Shown one piece after another: positions 8,014-15,283 of a stretch of 27,848 bases of DNA. Source of the stretch: JALYJZ01 sp964476895 (lineage in GTDB: Bacteria > Patescibacteriota > SICC01); NCBI GenBank assembly GCA_964476895.1, contig CAYZCS010000005.1, positions 1 to 27,848 of the forward strand. The letters run 5' to 3'. The position numbers and the translations under genes are program-made. Below the pieces are notes generated by a model, which saw only the letters and a list, made by a program, of their open reading frames with translations, was not told the DNA's origin and ran no database searches. The first letter of the stretch is position 1; every line of letters starts with the position of its first letter.

Positions 8014-10305
8014 ATCCGAAACAAAATCATACAATGCGGAATCATCCTGGGAGCCGGCATCCTGCTCGGCTTGTTCGGGGGCGGCGGCGGCGAGGCGAAG
8101 GCGGCAGCGACCAGCTACCAGGTCCCCTGCTTTCCCTACAATAAGCCGAATTACGCCTTCAAGCAGTACGTTTCGGGATGGGGGTATCACGTGGCCGAGG
8201 ATTCCTGCCACAAGGCGGGACTGGCCGTCTTCGCGGCGGGCAACGGCGTCGTGAAGTATTCCGCCCGCACGCCGGACTCCTACCGCTGGGGCAACCTGAT
8301 CGTCATCGAGCACACGACGACGTCCGGCAACAAGATACTCAGCCTGTACGGCCATCTCGGGAACGATCGCAAGGTGAGGGCGGGACAAACCGTCTTCAAA
8401 GGCCAGCGGATCGGTACGGTGGGACCGAGCGGGAGCCAGAACGGCTACTGGAGCCCGCATATACACTTCGGCATCCGGATCGCCCGGTACGGCGCGGCGA
8501 CCGGGTCGTATGACCACTCGATCCACGGCTATGAGTATCCCTGCTGCGCCGCCTGGACGGGCCCGTCGGCGTTCGTGAACGCCCGACGCGCTTCGTACGA
8601 CTACGTACCGCACCGGATCGCCGGGACGCGGGAGATGTGGTTCAACAGCGACACCGAACTGACGTTCCAGGTATGGAATACCGGCGGCCAGACGTGGCGC
8701 ACCGGCGGCGATACCCCGCTCCGACTCGGAACCGCCCGAACCCATGACCGGACCAGCGTCTTCGCCGACGGGGGCGCCGCCGACGGATGGGCCGGCGTGA
8801 ACCGGATCGAACTGCTGAACGACACCGGACCCGACCAACTGGCGACGTTCCGCGCTACCTTCGAATCACCGGGAGCGTCCGGGCATTGGACCGAGTGCTT
8901 CGCCCCGCTCGTGGAAGGCGTGAAGTGGCTCAAGGACCGCGGGCTTTGTACCGGGGTCACCGTCCATCCGCCGACGTGGCGGGGTGAGTACGTCGGCCAA
9001 CGCATCACGGCCTCTTCGGACCCGGCCGACATGACGGCGACTACCGCCGATCACCTGAAGCCGGGCGACACCCGGAGTCTCAAGCTGTTCATCAAGAACA
9101 CCGGCGAGCTTGCCTGGGTCCAGGGCGGCAGCAACCCGACCCGCCTGGCCACCGCGAACCCGCGTGACCGAACCAGCGCGTTCCGGACATCCGGACTGAC
9201 CGGCAGCGGCGCTTCCGAGAACTGGGTCAGCGGCAGCCGGGCCTCGGAGCTCGAGGGACGGTACGATCCGGACACCGATTCGATCGTCGCGGATACCGAG
9301 ATCACCACCGGCGAGATCGGGGCGTTCTCGTTCACGGTGACGGCACCGGACCTGCCGGGTTCCCACAAGGAGTACTTCAATCCGGTCGTCGAAGGGAAGC
9401 GGCACATGCCGTACCTCGGGATCTGGTTCGGGTTGAACGTGCTCGACCGCGGATACCACTACGGGTACGAATCCCAGTCGCAGACGCCGACCACCGTCGG
9501 AAGCGGCGTGACCGAACAGGAAGCCGTGCTTCGGCTCAGGAACACGGGCCGTGAGTCCTGGCCGGTGGACGACAACCTCCGGATCGGTACCGCCCGACCG
9601 CGTGACCATCAGTCGACATTCCATTCATCCTCAGGCAGCGAACCCTGGATCGCCCGCTCCCGGCCCTCCACCCTGGACGCGAACGTGACGGATTCCGGCA
9701 AGACGGCGGTGGATCCCGGCGAGGTCGGTGAGTTCCGGTTCACGATCAACGTGCCTGAGAACCTTCCCGTCGGGACCTACAAGCTCTATGTCCGGCCGGT
9801 CCTGGACGGCGTGGCCTGGCTGCCGGAAGATTACGGGATTTACTTCCCGGTCAAAGTCACCGCGCCACCGATCAGCTATCGGTACGAGAAGCAGGACGTC
9901 TCCGGTGACGCCGGCGCCTTCGAGCGCGGCACCACGATGACGGCCCGGTTGGCCGTGACCAACACCGGGCGCCGGAGTTGGGACGTCGACGGTCAGAACG
10001 CGGTCCGGCTGGGAACCAGCCGTCCGCAGGACCGCGGTTCCGCATTCCGGACGACCACCGGCAGCGACCCCTGGATCGCCGCCAACCGCGCCAGCGCGAT
10101 CGACGGCCGGGTCACCGACCTGGCCACCCTGACGACGACCCCGGATACCTCGATCGATCCGGGCGAGACGGCGCTCTTCTCCTTCCCACTCACCGCAAAC
10201 CCGGCGCCGGGAAACTACAAGGAATACTTCAACCTGGTGATGGAACGCGTCACCTGGATGCGTGACATCGGCATCTACTACCCGTTGACCGTCGTCGCGC
10301 CGTAA
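8014..10305 (+). CDS. Secreted M23 family metallopeptidase with four Ig-like (NBR1-like) repeats
   Basis: 763 residues when read from ATC 8014. The first 33 residues form a signal peptide (Arg/Lys start, Ile/Leu/Gly core, AKA-A cleavage). The M23 domain (about 38-170) has H59, D63 (YHVAED) and H149/H151 (HIHF). Four Ig-like repeats follow, with the same NTG-W, VRLGT-P-DR, PGE and EYF-x-x-V signatures as the preceding gene. The last repeat here matches the fifth repeat there, nearly identically at DNA level over 36 nt, so the pair arose by duplication with gain or loss of one repeat. Extra Cys residues (SCHKAG, YPCCAA) occur in the peptidase domain. TTG at 8071 is the first conventional start but would delete most of the signal peptide. 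The stop lies 9 nt from the convergent GT2 gene's stop. Confidence 0.85.
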   Translation: MRNKIIQCGIILGAGILLGLFGGGGGEAKAAATSYQVPCFPYNKPNYAFKQYVSGWGYHVAEDSCHKAGLAVFAAGNGVVKYSARTPDSYRWGNLIVIEHTTTSGNKILSLYGHLGNDRKVRAGQTVFKGQRIGTVGPSGSQNGYWSPHIHFGIRIARYGAATGSYDHSIHGYEYPCCAAWTGPSAFVNARRASYDYVPHRIAGTREMWFNSDTELTFQVWNTGGQTWRTGGDTPLRLGTARTHDRTSVFADGGAADGWAGVNRIELLNDTGPDQLATFRATFESPGASGHWTECFAPLVEGVKWLKDRGLCTGVTVHPPTWRGEYVGQRITASSDPADMTATTADHLKPGDTRSLKLFIKNTGELAWVQGGSNPTRLATANPRDRTSAFRTSGLTGSGASENWVSGSRASELEGRYDPDTDSIVADTEITTGEIGAFSFTVTAPDLPGSHKEYFNPVVEGKRHMPYLGIWFGLNVLDRGYHYGYESQSQTPTTVGSGVTEQEAVLRLRNTGRESWPVDDNLRIGTARPRDHQSTFHSSSGSEPWIARSRPSTLDANVTDSGKTAVDPGEVGEFRFTINVPENLPVGTYKLYVRPVLDGVAWLPEDYGIYFPVKVTAPPISYRYEKQDVSGDAGAFERGTTMTARLAVTNTGRRSWDVDGQNAVRLGTSRPQDRGSAFRTTTGSDPWIAANRASAIDGRVTDLATLTTTPDTSIDPGETALFSFPLTANPAPGNYKEYFNLVMERVTWMRDIGIYYPLTVVAP

Positions 10306-10314
10306 CGCAGCCGG

Positions 10315-12102
10315 CTAGCCTTTTACCCGCCCGGTGATCGGCCGGAGTGCCTGGCTGGACTTTGGCGTCACCCGGAAGTCGAGCGAGCGGCCGAAGATCA
10401 GCCGGGTCTGGCTCTCGATCGCCGGCAGGCTCGAGAAGAGGATCGTCGTCAGGGGCATCAGGACCCACTGCGCGATGTGCAGGAGCCGGTGGTGCTCCCG
10501 GTAACCCGACGGTTTCGGCGGCAGGAGCAGGATCGAGATGAAGATCGTCACGATGATACCGACCAGCGCCAGGGTGAGGATGGCACTGGCGGTCGGCGCC
10601 AGCGTCTGGCCGAACAACGTCTCCCGGAAACTCGGCGAGAGCAGGAGCGGCAGCCAGCCGACGAAGGTGATCAGGATCGGCGCCGTGGCCCAGGTCACAT
10701 GTCCTTCGAGGAACCGTGTCAGGTGGAGCGCCTTTTCCCGCCAGGGAATCCGGCGGTCGCGGATGGCGCTGATCACGGCGTACGGGAAATCGGACGCGCC
10801 CCACGCCCACCGGCGGAGCTGCACGTACTGTCCCTTCAGCGTCGAGACGTAGGTATCGTCGAGCACCGCGTCCTGGTAGACCGGGACGTAGAGCGGCTGC
10901 ACGAAGTGGTTCCCGTCATGCCGGAAGTAGGTTCGCCAGTACTGCTGGCCGTCCTCGACGATCGTGTCGACCGACCAGAAGTCGGTGTCGACCACCGTCT
11001 GCAGTCCCTGGGCGTGCGCCGCGAAGTTCCGGAGCCGGTAGGGACGGGTCGATTCGATCATGTGCCAGAACGAGGAACCGGTGGCGATCACGCGGTTGAT
11101 CGCCGTCGTGTACCAGAGGTTGTTGTGGAAGAGCGGCGTCGGCTGGAACGTACGGTACCGCCGCTCGGGCGTCAGCAGGTACTGGTAGGTCAGGGCCGCG
11201 AAGTAACGCGGATGCGGGCGATGGTCCGCGTCGAGCGTCGTCACGATGACTTCCTCATGCGGGATCTTCAGCTTGTCGATCTCCCGTATCGCCTTGCGGC
11301 CGGCCCAGGCGATGTTCGAACCCTTGCCCTTCACCTCGCCGGTGATGTTGGAGGGATGTTCACTGATGATCAGGCGCTTGAAGCACCCCTTGAACTCGCG
11401 ACGGATCGCCCGGGCGTTCGCCCGGGCCCGCGCCTTGTCGCGTTCCTCCGTCGCCAGTACGACGATCATCCGGTCCGGTTCGTATGACGCGTCGGCGATC
11501 GCCTGGAAGCTCGGACGGAGCGTGTCGAGGTCCTCGGTGTACGTCGCGACGATCACCAGGTGATGGATCCGCGATGCCCGCGGTATCGGCTCCGGCGAAG
11601 CGATCGCCGTCTCGACCTGGGCCAACTCCTCCCGGAGCTCCCGGTAATCCTGGGCCAACCGGCGGTTGGTCAGACCGAGCTGTCGCTGCCAGAGCCATCG
11701 GTCAAACCCTTCCCGTCCGCCGTCGATCCGACGGATCACCCGCCGGAGCGTGGCCGCGTAGGTATCGATGCTCCGCTCGAGCGCCCGGATCCGACTGTGC
11801 CAGTCCACGCGGGTATCGCGACGGAGCCGGCGGTATGCCCGGATCAGGTTGGTCGAGAGGATCACCGACCGCACCAGCCAGTAGACGTCGAAGAGCAGGA
11901 TCGCGTACGCGACGACCGGCGGCGCCAGGAACGACAGGACCACCGCGCCGATGAAGATCGACCAGGTGACCAGGCCCGGCACCATCTCCAGCGTCCGCCA
12001 GACGTCGGGCGGTACGGTGCGGCGGGTCGCCGACGAAGATATCCGCGTATCGGTGAACGCGGGCTGGTCGACATACCGGGCGATCTGGCGCTGGGTCAGC
12101 AC
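10315..12102 (-). CDS. Membrane-bound family 2 glycosyltransferase (cellulose-synthase-like)
   Basis: 595 residues from GTG 12102. Layout: two N-terminal membrane helices (about 40-90), an Arg-rich helical segment, a cytoplasmic GT-A domain starting at HHLVIVATYTE, the metal/UDP-sugar motif D291-A-D293 (TLDADHRPH), a TIVEDGQQYW acceptor-site motif, QLRRW at 428-432 (the QxxRW motif of processive GT2 enzymes), then three or four C-terminal helices. This is the BcsA/hyaluronan-synthase architecture, so export of a polysaccharide is likely, though the sugar is unknown; no PilZ domain is seen. An ATG at 12108 exists, but it begins 1 nt after a TATACT -10 element, while GTG 12102 sits at the expected transcription start, so the leaderless GTG is preferred. 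Confidence 0.88.
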   Translation of the reverse strand: MLTQRQIARYVDQPAFTDTRISSSATRRTVPPDVWRTLEMVPGLVTWSIFIGAVVLSFLAPPVVAYAILLFDVYWLVRSVILSTNLIRAYRRLRRDTRVDWHSRIRALERSIDTYAATLRRVIRRIDGGREGFDRWLWQRQLGLTNRRLAQDYRELREELAQVETAIASPEPIPRASRIHHLVIVATYTEDLDTLRPSFQAIADASYEPDRMIVVLATEERDKARARANARAIRREFKGCFKRLIISEHPSNITGEVKGKGSNIAWAGRKAIREIDKLKIPHEEVIVTTLDADHRPHPRYFAALTYQYLLTPERRYRTFQPTPLFHNNLWYTTAINRVIATGSSFWHMIESTRPYRLRNFAAHAQGLQTVVDTDFWSVDTIVEDGQQYWRTYFRHDGNHFVQPLYVPVYQDAVLDDTYVSTLKGQYVQLRRWAWGASDFPYAVISAIRDRRIPWREKALHLTRFLEGHVTWATAPILITFVGWLPLLLSPSFRETLFGQTLAPTASAILTLALVGIIVTIFISILLLPPKPSGYREHHRLLHIAQWVLMPLTTILFSSLPAIESQTRLIFGRSLDFRVTPKSSQALRPITGRVKG

Positions 12103-12109
12103 GCCCATC

Positions 12110-12115
12110 AGTATA
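12110..12115 (-). promoter_or_regulatory. -10 element of the GT2 gene
   Basis: TATACT on the minus strand, 7 nt before GTG 12102. The -35 region is weak. Confidence 0.55.
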
Positions 12116-12153
12116 CCGCGTCGGCGGACCGGAAGCGCGGTACCGGGTTCCGG

Positions 12154-13626
12154 TCAACGGTGGCCGCTGTAGTTGGGCGATTCCTTGGTAATGGCCACGT
12201 TGTGCGGATGTGATTCCGCCTGACCGGACGAGGTGATCCGGACGAACTGTCCCTTTTTCCGGAGCTCGGGAATCGTACCGGCACCGACGTAGGCCATCGA
12301 GGCCCTGAGCCCGCCGATCATCTGATGGACCGCCTCGCTGAGCCGTCCCTTGTACGGCACCCTTCCTTCGATGCCTTCGGGAATCAGTTTCTTGAGGTCT
12401 TCCTCGACATCCTGGTAGTAGCGATCGGCCGATCCCTTCTCCATCGCGCCGAGCGAGCCCATGCCGCGGTACTGCTTGTACTTGCGGCCTTCGTAGATGA
12501 CCGTCTCGCCCGGGCTTTCCTCCACCCCGGCGAAGAGGCCGCCCATCATGACCGTCTCCGCGCCGGCTACCAGGGCCTTGCCGATGTCGCCGGTATGCTT
12601 GATCCCGCCGTCGGCGATCACCGGCACGTCGTGGCGCTGGGCCGCGGTAGCGCATTCCATCACGGCCGAGAGCTGCGGCGAGCCGACGCCCGCGACGATC
12701 CGGGTCGTACAGATCGAACCCGGCCCCACGCCGACCTTCACCGCGTCGGCACCGGCGGCGATCAGGTCCTTGGTCGCGGCGGCGGTGACCACGTTCCCGA
12801 CCACGACGTCGAGGCCGGAGTGCTTCGACTTGAGCTTCTCGGTGAGCTTGAGCACGGCGTCGGTATGGCCATGCGCGGTATCAAGGGAGATGAAGTCGGC
12901 CTCCGCGGCGGCCAGGGCGGCGGCGCGCTCCTCGGCATCGGCGGAAAGGCCGACGGCCGCGCCGACCATCAGCCGACCCTGCAGGTCCTTGGCGGCGGTC
13001 GGGTGGTGCTTCTTCTGCTCAAGGTCTTTGAACGTGATCAGGCCCGTCAGCTTGCGGCTCGCATCCACGACGGGGAGCTTCTCGATCTTATGCTTCTGGA
13101 GCAACGCCTCGGCTTCCTGGAGCGTCGTCCCCTCGGGCACGGTAACGAGCTTGGTGGTCATGATGCGCTCCAGCGTGCAGTGGCCCTCCAGCTCGAACCG
13201 GAGGTCGCGGTCGGTCACGATGCCGGCCAAGGCGCCTTTGGCGTCCACGATCGGGATGCCGCCGATCCCATGCCGTGCCATCGTGGCGCGCGCCTGGTCC
13301 ACCGTTGCGTCGGGCGTCAGCGTGACCGGCTCACGGATCAGGCCGGACTCGGCACGCTTGACCTTGCGGACCTCGTCCGCCTGCTGCTCGATGGTGAGGT
13401 TCTTATGCAGCACGCCGACGCCGCCTTCGCGGGCGAGCGCGATGGCCAGGTCGGATTCGGTGACGGTATCCATCGCCGCCGATACCAGCGGGATGGCCAG
13501 ACGGATGTTCCGGGTAAGGCGGGTTTCCGTGGATACCGCTCGCGGACGGACTTTCGAAAGCCCGGGGAGCAGCAAGACATCGTCGTAGGTCAGTCCCTCC
13601 CCGACGATCTTTTCACGTGCCTCCAT
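12154..13626 (-). CDS. guaB: Inosine-5'-monophosphate dehydrogenase
   Basis: 490 residues, the normal full length. It oxidises IMP to XMP with NAD+, the committed step to GMP. The (beta/alpha)8 barrel is interrupted by a pair of CBS domains (about residues 95-205). The catalytic loop is GVGPGSICTTRIVAGVG with the nucleophile C306. DTAHGHT (249-255), the YKQYRGMGSLGAM phosphate/flap segment and the EGRVPYKG mobile flap are intact. The N-terminal GLTYDDVLLLPG is the family hallmark. The start ATG 13626 follows a TAGCGT -10 by 6 nt (leaderless). It reads away from the NUDIX gene, whose stop is 40 nt upstream. Confidence 0.98.
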   Translation of the reverse strand: MEAREKIVGEGLTYDDVLLLPGLSKVRPRAVSTETRLTRNIRLAIPLVSAAMDTVTESDLAIALAREGGVGVLHKNLTIEQQADEVRKVKRAESGLIREPVTLTPDATVDQARATMARHGIGGIPIVDAKGALAGIVTDRDLRFELEGHCTLERIMTTKLVTVPEGTTLQEAEALLQKHKIEKLPVVDASRKLTGLITFKDLEQKKHHPTAAKDLQGRLMVGAAVGLSADAEERAAALAAAEADFISLDTAHGHTDAVLKLTEKLKSKHSGLDVVVGNVVTAAATKDLIAAGADAVKVGVGPGSICTTRIVAGVGSPQLSAVMECATAAQRHDVPVIADGGIKHTGDIGKALVAGAETVMMGGLFAGVEESPGETVIYEGRKYKQYRGMGSLGAMEKGSADRYYQDVEEDLKKLIPEGIEGRVPYKGRLSEAVHQMIGGLRASMAYVGAGTIPELRKKGQFVRITSSGQAESHPHNVAITKESPNYSGHR

Positions 13627-13632
13627 GTACTT

Positions 13633-13661
13633 ACGCTACCGAGCGGACGGCGTTTCGGCAA
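13633..13661 (-). promoter_or_regulatory. guaB promoter, leaderless
   Basis: TTGCCG (13656-13661), a 17-bp spacer and TAGCGT (13633-13638), then 6 nt to the guaB ATG. No Shine-Dalgarno is present. Confidence 0.6.
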
Positions 13662-13666
13662 CCTGG

Positions 13667-14179
13667 TCAGCCGGAGAACGCGGCGATCGTCTTGGCGACT
13701 TCGTCGTGGATGCCGTCGATGCAGTCGTACTCCTTGACCTCGCCCTCGTTCACCCAGGCGAAGTCCGTGAACGCCCCTACTTCCGGCGTCACTTCGCCAC
13801 CGGCGTAGTCCGCGCCGAACTGGAGCAGGACCACCGGGATGCCGTCCGGCCGTGCGAAGACCACGTCGCCAAGCAGCTTGAAGTCGCTGCCGAGTGCAAT
13901 CCCGGCTTCCTCCTTTGACTCGCGACGGAGGAGGTCCGCCACCATCCCCGGAAAGTCCGCGACGTCGCCGTTCATCCGCGGCGGATTGGCGAGGTCGAGG
14001 TCATCGTGCTCGAGCTTGCCGCCCGGCACGGCCCATTTGCCCGGGTGCACCTTCTCGCGCTCGTCGCGCTTCAGGATCAGGCAACGGCCGTCGCTGGCAC
14101 GGTACGGGATGACCGTGGCGACGAAGTAGAAGAGCTTGTCGGGCTTGGCGGCGTCGATGGAAACTTTCGGGGCAGGCAT
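13667..14179 (-). CDS. NUDIX hydrolase
   Basis: 170 residues. NUDIX enzymes hydrolyse nucleoside diphosphates linked to another moiety. Visible are VATVIPYR, the GKWAVPGGKLE start of the Nudix box (G53, G54, E57) and the metal-binding half RESKEEAGI (R86, E87, E90, E91, G93). About 18 extra residues separate the two halves compared with the standard box (roughly HDDLDLANPPRMNGDVAD), an insertion that may change substrate choice. The substrate cannot be deduced; proximity to guaB is only suggestive. The start ATG 14179 follows a TATGCT hexamer by 6 nt (leaderless). Confidence 0.85.
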   Translation of the reverse strand: MPAPKVSIDAAKPDKLFYFVATVIPYRASDGRCLILKRDEREKVHPGKWAVPGGKLEHDDLDLANPPRMNGDVADFPGMVADLLRRESKEEAGIALGSDFKLLGDVVFARPDGIPVVLLQFGADYAGGEVTPEVGAFTDFAWVNEGEVKEYDCIDGIHDEVAKTIAAFSG

Positions 14180-14185
14180 GCATTG

Positions 14186-14191
14186 AGCATA
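14186..14191 (-). promoter_or_regulatory. -10 element of the NUDIX gene
   Basis: TATGCT on the minus strand, 6 nt before ATG 14179. It lies beside the U tract of the terminator just upstream, so termination of one unit and initiation of the next nearly overlap. Confidence 0.5.
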
Positions 14192-14193
14192 AC

Positions 14194-14235
14194 AAAAAGG
14201 GCATTATGCAAAAGGTTATAGATTACATAATGCCC
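14194..14235 (-). terminator. Intrinsic terminator downstream of the 48-residue ORF
   Basis: Perfect 10-bp stem GGGCATTATG (14199-14208) with CATAATGCCC (14226-14235) and a 17-nt loop. In the minus sense it is followed by TTTTT (14194-14198). Confidence 0.8.
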
Positions 14236-14329
14236 GATTCCTGACTCCACCCGTAACGCTTTCGCGCGCCGCTCTGTGCGAGCATGGAGTTCGGGCTTGC
14301 TGACATGGAAATCTACCTTCTATTTCCAA

Positions 14330-14476
14330 TCAACTGATCGCCAAGCCATACACCATCATTCCGACGCCGACCACGATGCACGTGATGCAGGCGATGCCAT
14401 CCATGCGCGTATCGGCGTTGGGCGCCATCCAGGCCCCGATGATGATGATTGCAAACCCTATTCCGAAGCCTGCCAA
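14330..14476 (-). CDS. Small two-helix membrane protein (hypothetical)
   Basis: 48 residues from TTG 14476, behind a good GGGAGG Shine-Dalgarno 5 nt upstream. The sequence starts MAGFGIGFAIIIIGAWMAP and continues with a second hydrophobic stretch (CIVVGVGMMVYGLAIS), so two short membrane helices with a small DTRMDG loop and two Cys residues are predicted. The terminator at 14194-14235 follows about 95 nt downstream. It is not recognised as a known family. Coding is supported by the ribosome-binding site, hydrophobic periodicity and terminator, not by homology. It lies between the NUDIX gene and the 112-residue ORF. Confidence 0.55.
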   Translation of the reverse strand: MAGFGIGFAIIIIGAWMAPNADTRMDGIACITCIVVGVGMMVYGLAIS

Positions 14477-14559
14477 TGGAACCTCCCTTTTGAGACGCTG
14501 GGTGCTAAAGAGCTACTAACTACTCTAGCTGGGGGTCATTCCGAAGTACACGTACACGG

Positions 14560-14898
14560 TCAATCCGCCGACTTCGCCTCGTGGATCGCTTCGGAGAGCA
14601 GGCGCCGGAGTTCCGGGTCGCCGTCCGCGTGGATCGACTTCGAGAGGTAATCCAGGCAGTCCAGGGCCGATGAGCTCACCATGGGGTCCGAATCCTCACC
14701 GGCAAGCAGCGCCAAGGCCTCGATCGCATCCTCGCGGCCTTGCGGATCTTCCCACACCAGGTCGCGCAGACGATATACCGCGTCGACCTGCTGGCCGGGC
14801 AACGATCCTTCCGCCGACGCGATGTCCAACAAGGCACCTGCCGGATCTTCGGAGAAGCGTTGCGTATCGGCGAAAGGGTTCGGCAATTCCGGATTCAT
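14560..14898 (-). CDS. Hypothetical protein, helical (HEAT-like)
   Basis: 112 residues, acidic and predicted mostly alpha-helical, with repeated leucine-rich helices (VYRLRDLVWED, DAIEALALLAGED, SALDCLDYLSKS, ELRRLLSEAIHEA). It could be a short HEAT/armadillo-like scaffold, but no family is recognised. It is cytoplasmic, with no signal peptide. The strong promoter TTGAAT-17-TATTAT lies 9 nt upstream of ATG 14898, so the transcript starts within a few bases of the start codon. The small membrane ORF lies 83 nt downstream and may share its transcript. Confidence 0.7.
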   Translation of the reverse strand: MNPELPNPFADTQRFSEDPAGALLDIASAEGSLPGQQVDAVYRLRDLVWEDPQGREDAIEALALLAGEDSDPMVSSSALDCLDYLSKSIHADGDPELRRLLSEAIHEAKSAD

Positions 14899-14907
14899 AG
14901 TTACACA

Positions 14908-14936
14908 ATAATAGCTTAACTAAGCATCTAATTCAA
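14908..14936 (-). promoter_or_regulatory. Promoter of the 112-residue ORF
   Basis: TTGAAT (14931-14936), a 17-bp spacer, TATTAT (14908-14913), then 9 nt to the ATG. It is among the best consensus promoters in the window. Confidence 0.7.
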
Positions 14937-14983
14937 TACCTAGCACCCTTGGCTCAGGCGGGGATTCAGTGGGTGTTCCGCGG

Positions 14984-15054
14984 AGCGGGTAAGGAGAATC
15001 GAACTCCTCTTTCGTGCTTGGGAAGCACGCGTAATGCCACTATACGATACCCGC
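14984..15054 (-). tRNA. tRNA-Gly (anticodon CCC)
   Basis: The acceptor arms GCGGGTA/TACCCGC pair perfectly. The anticodon loop TTCCCAA sits on a CGTGC/GCACG stem, and the T arm contains GTTCGATTC. The discriminator base is U, usual for tRNA-Gly. CCA is not encoded. It reads GGG codons. It lies 76 nt downstream of tRNA-Thr on the same strand and is probably co-transcribed with it. Confidence 0.95.
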
Positions 15055-15130
15055 GTGGCTCGACCGGCTCACCGGCCGCCGCCCTATTGTATGACAACCA
15101 GCCGCTTCGGTGTGCGGGTCAGGTTCCCTG

Positions 15131-15204
15131 AGCCGATGGGCGGATTCGAACCGCCGACCTTTCCCTTACGAAGGGACTGCTCTGGCCAGCTGAGCTACAT
15201 CGGC
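15131..15204 (-). tRNA. tRNA-Thr (anticodon CGU)
   Basis: The acceptor arms GCCGATG/CATCGGC pair perfectly. The D arm GCTCAG...GAGC, the anticodon loop TTCGTAA and the T loop GTTCGAATC are all standard. The sequence closely resembles the E. coli ACG-reading tRNA-Thr. CCA is not encoded. The promoter lies immediately upstream. Confidence 0.96.
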
Positions 15205-15213
15205 CTCGTATCG

Positions 15214-15241
15214 ATTATAGCGTGACAAGTCCATGCGTCAG
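15214..15241 (-). promoter_or_regulatory. tRNA-Thr/tRNA-Gly promoter
   Basis: A perfect TATAAT (15214-15219) lies 10 nt upstream of the mature tRNA-Thr 5' end, with CTGACG (15236-15241) as a 4/6 -35 box at 16-bp spacing. Confidence 0.65.
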
Positions 15242-15271
15242 GATGCTGCAGCGAGATACCTCCGGAGACGT

Positions 15272-15277
15272 TATGAT
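15272..15277 (+). promoter_or_regulatory. -10 element, leaderless start of the 154-residue membrane protein
   Basis: TATGAT, 6 nt before ATG 15284. No Shine-Dalgarno. It is divergent from the tRNA promoter. Confidence 0.5.
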
Positions 15278-15283
15278 AATTGC

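Noticed and set aside
8071..8073. TTG as start of the second M23 gene
   Set aside because: It has no ribosome-binding site and removes the signal-peptide core of a protein that must be exported.
5317..8838. Very long open frames on the minus strand opposite the M23 genes (about 458 and 444 codons)
   Set aside because: They mirror repeat-rich, GC-rich coding DNA on the plus strand, carry no domain motifs, and the plus-strand frames have intact signal peptides and catalytic residues.
12325..13737. 470-codon plus-strand frame opposite guaB
   Set aside because: The minus strand encodes complete IMP dehydrogenase; the plus frame is His/Arg/Gly-rich without structure and is a codon-bias shadow.
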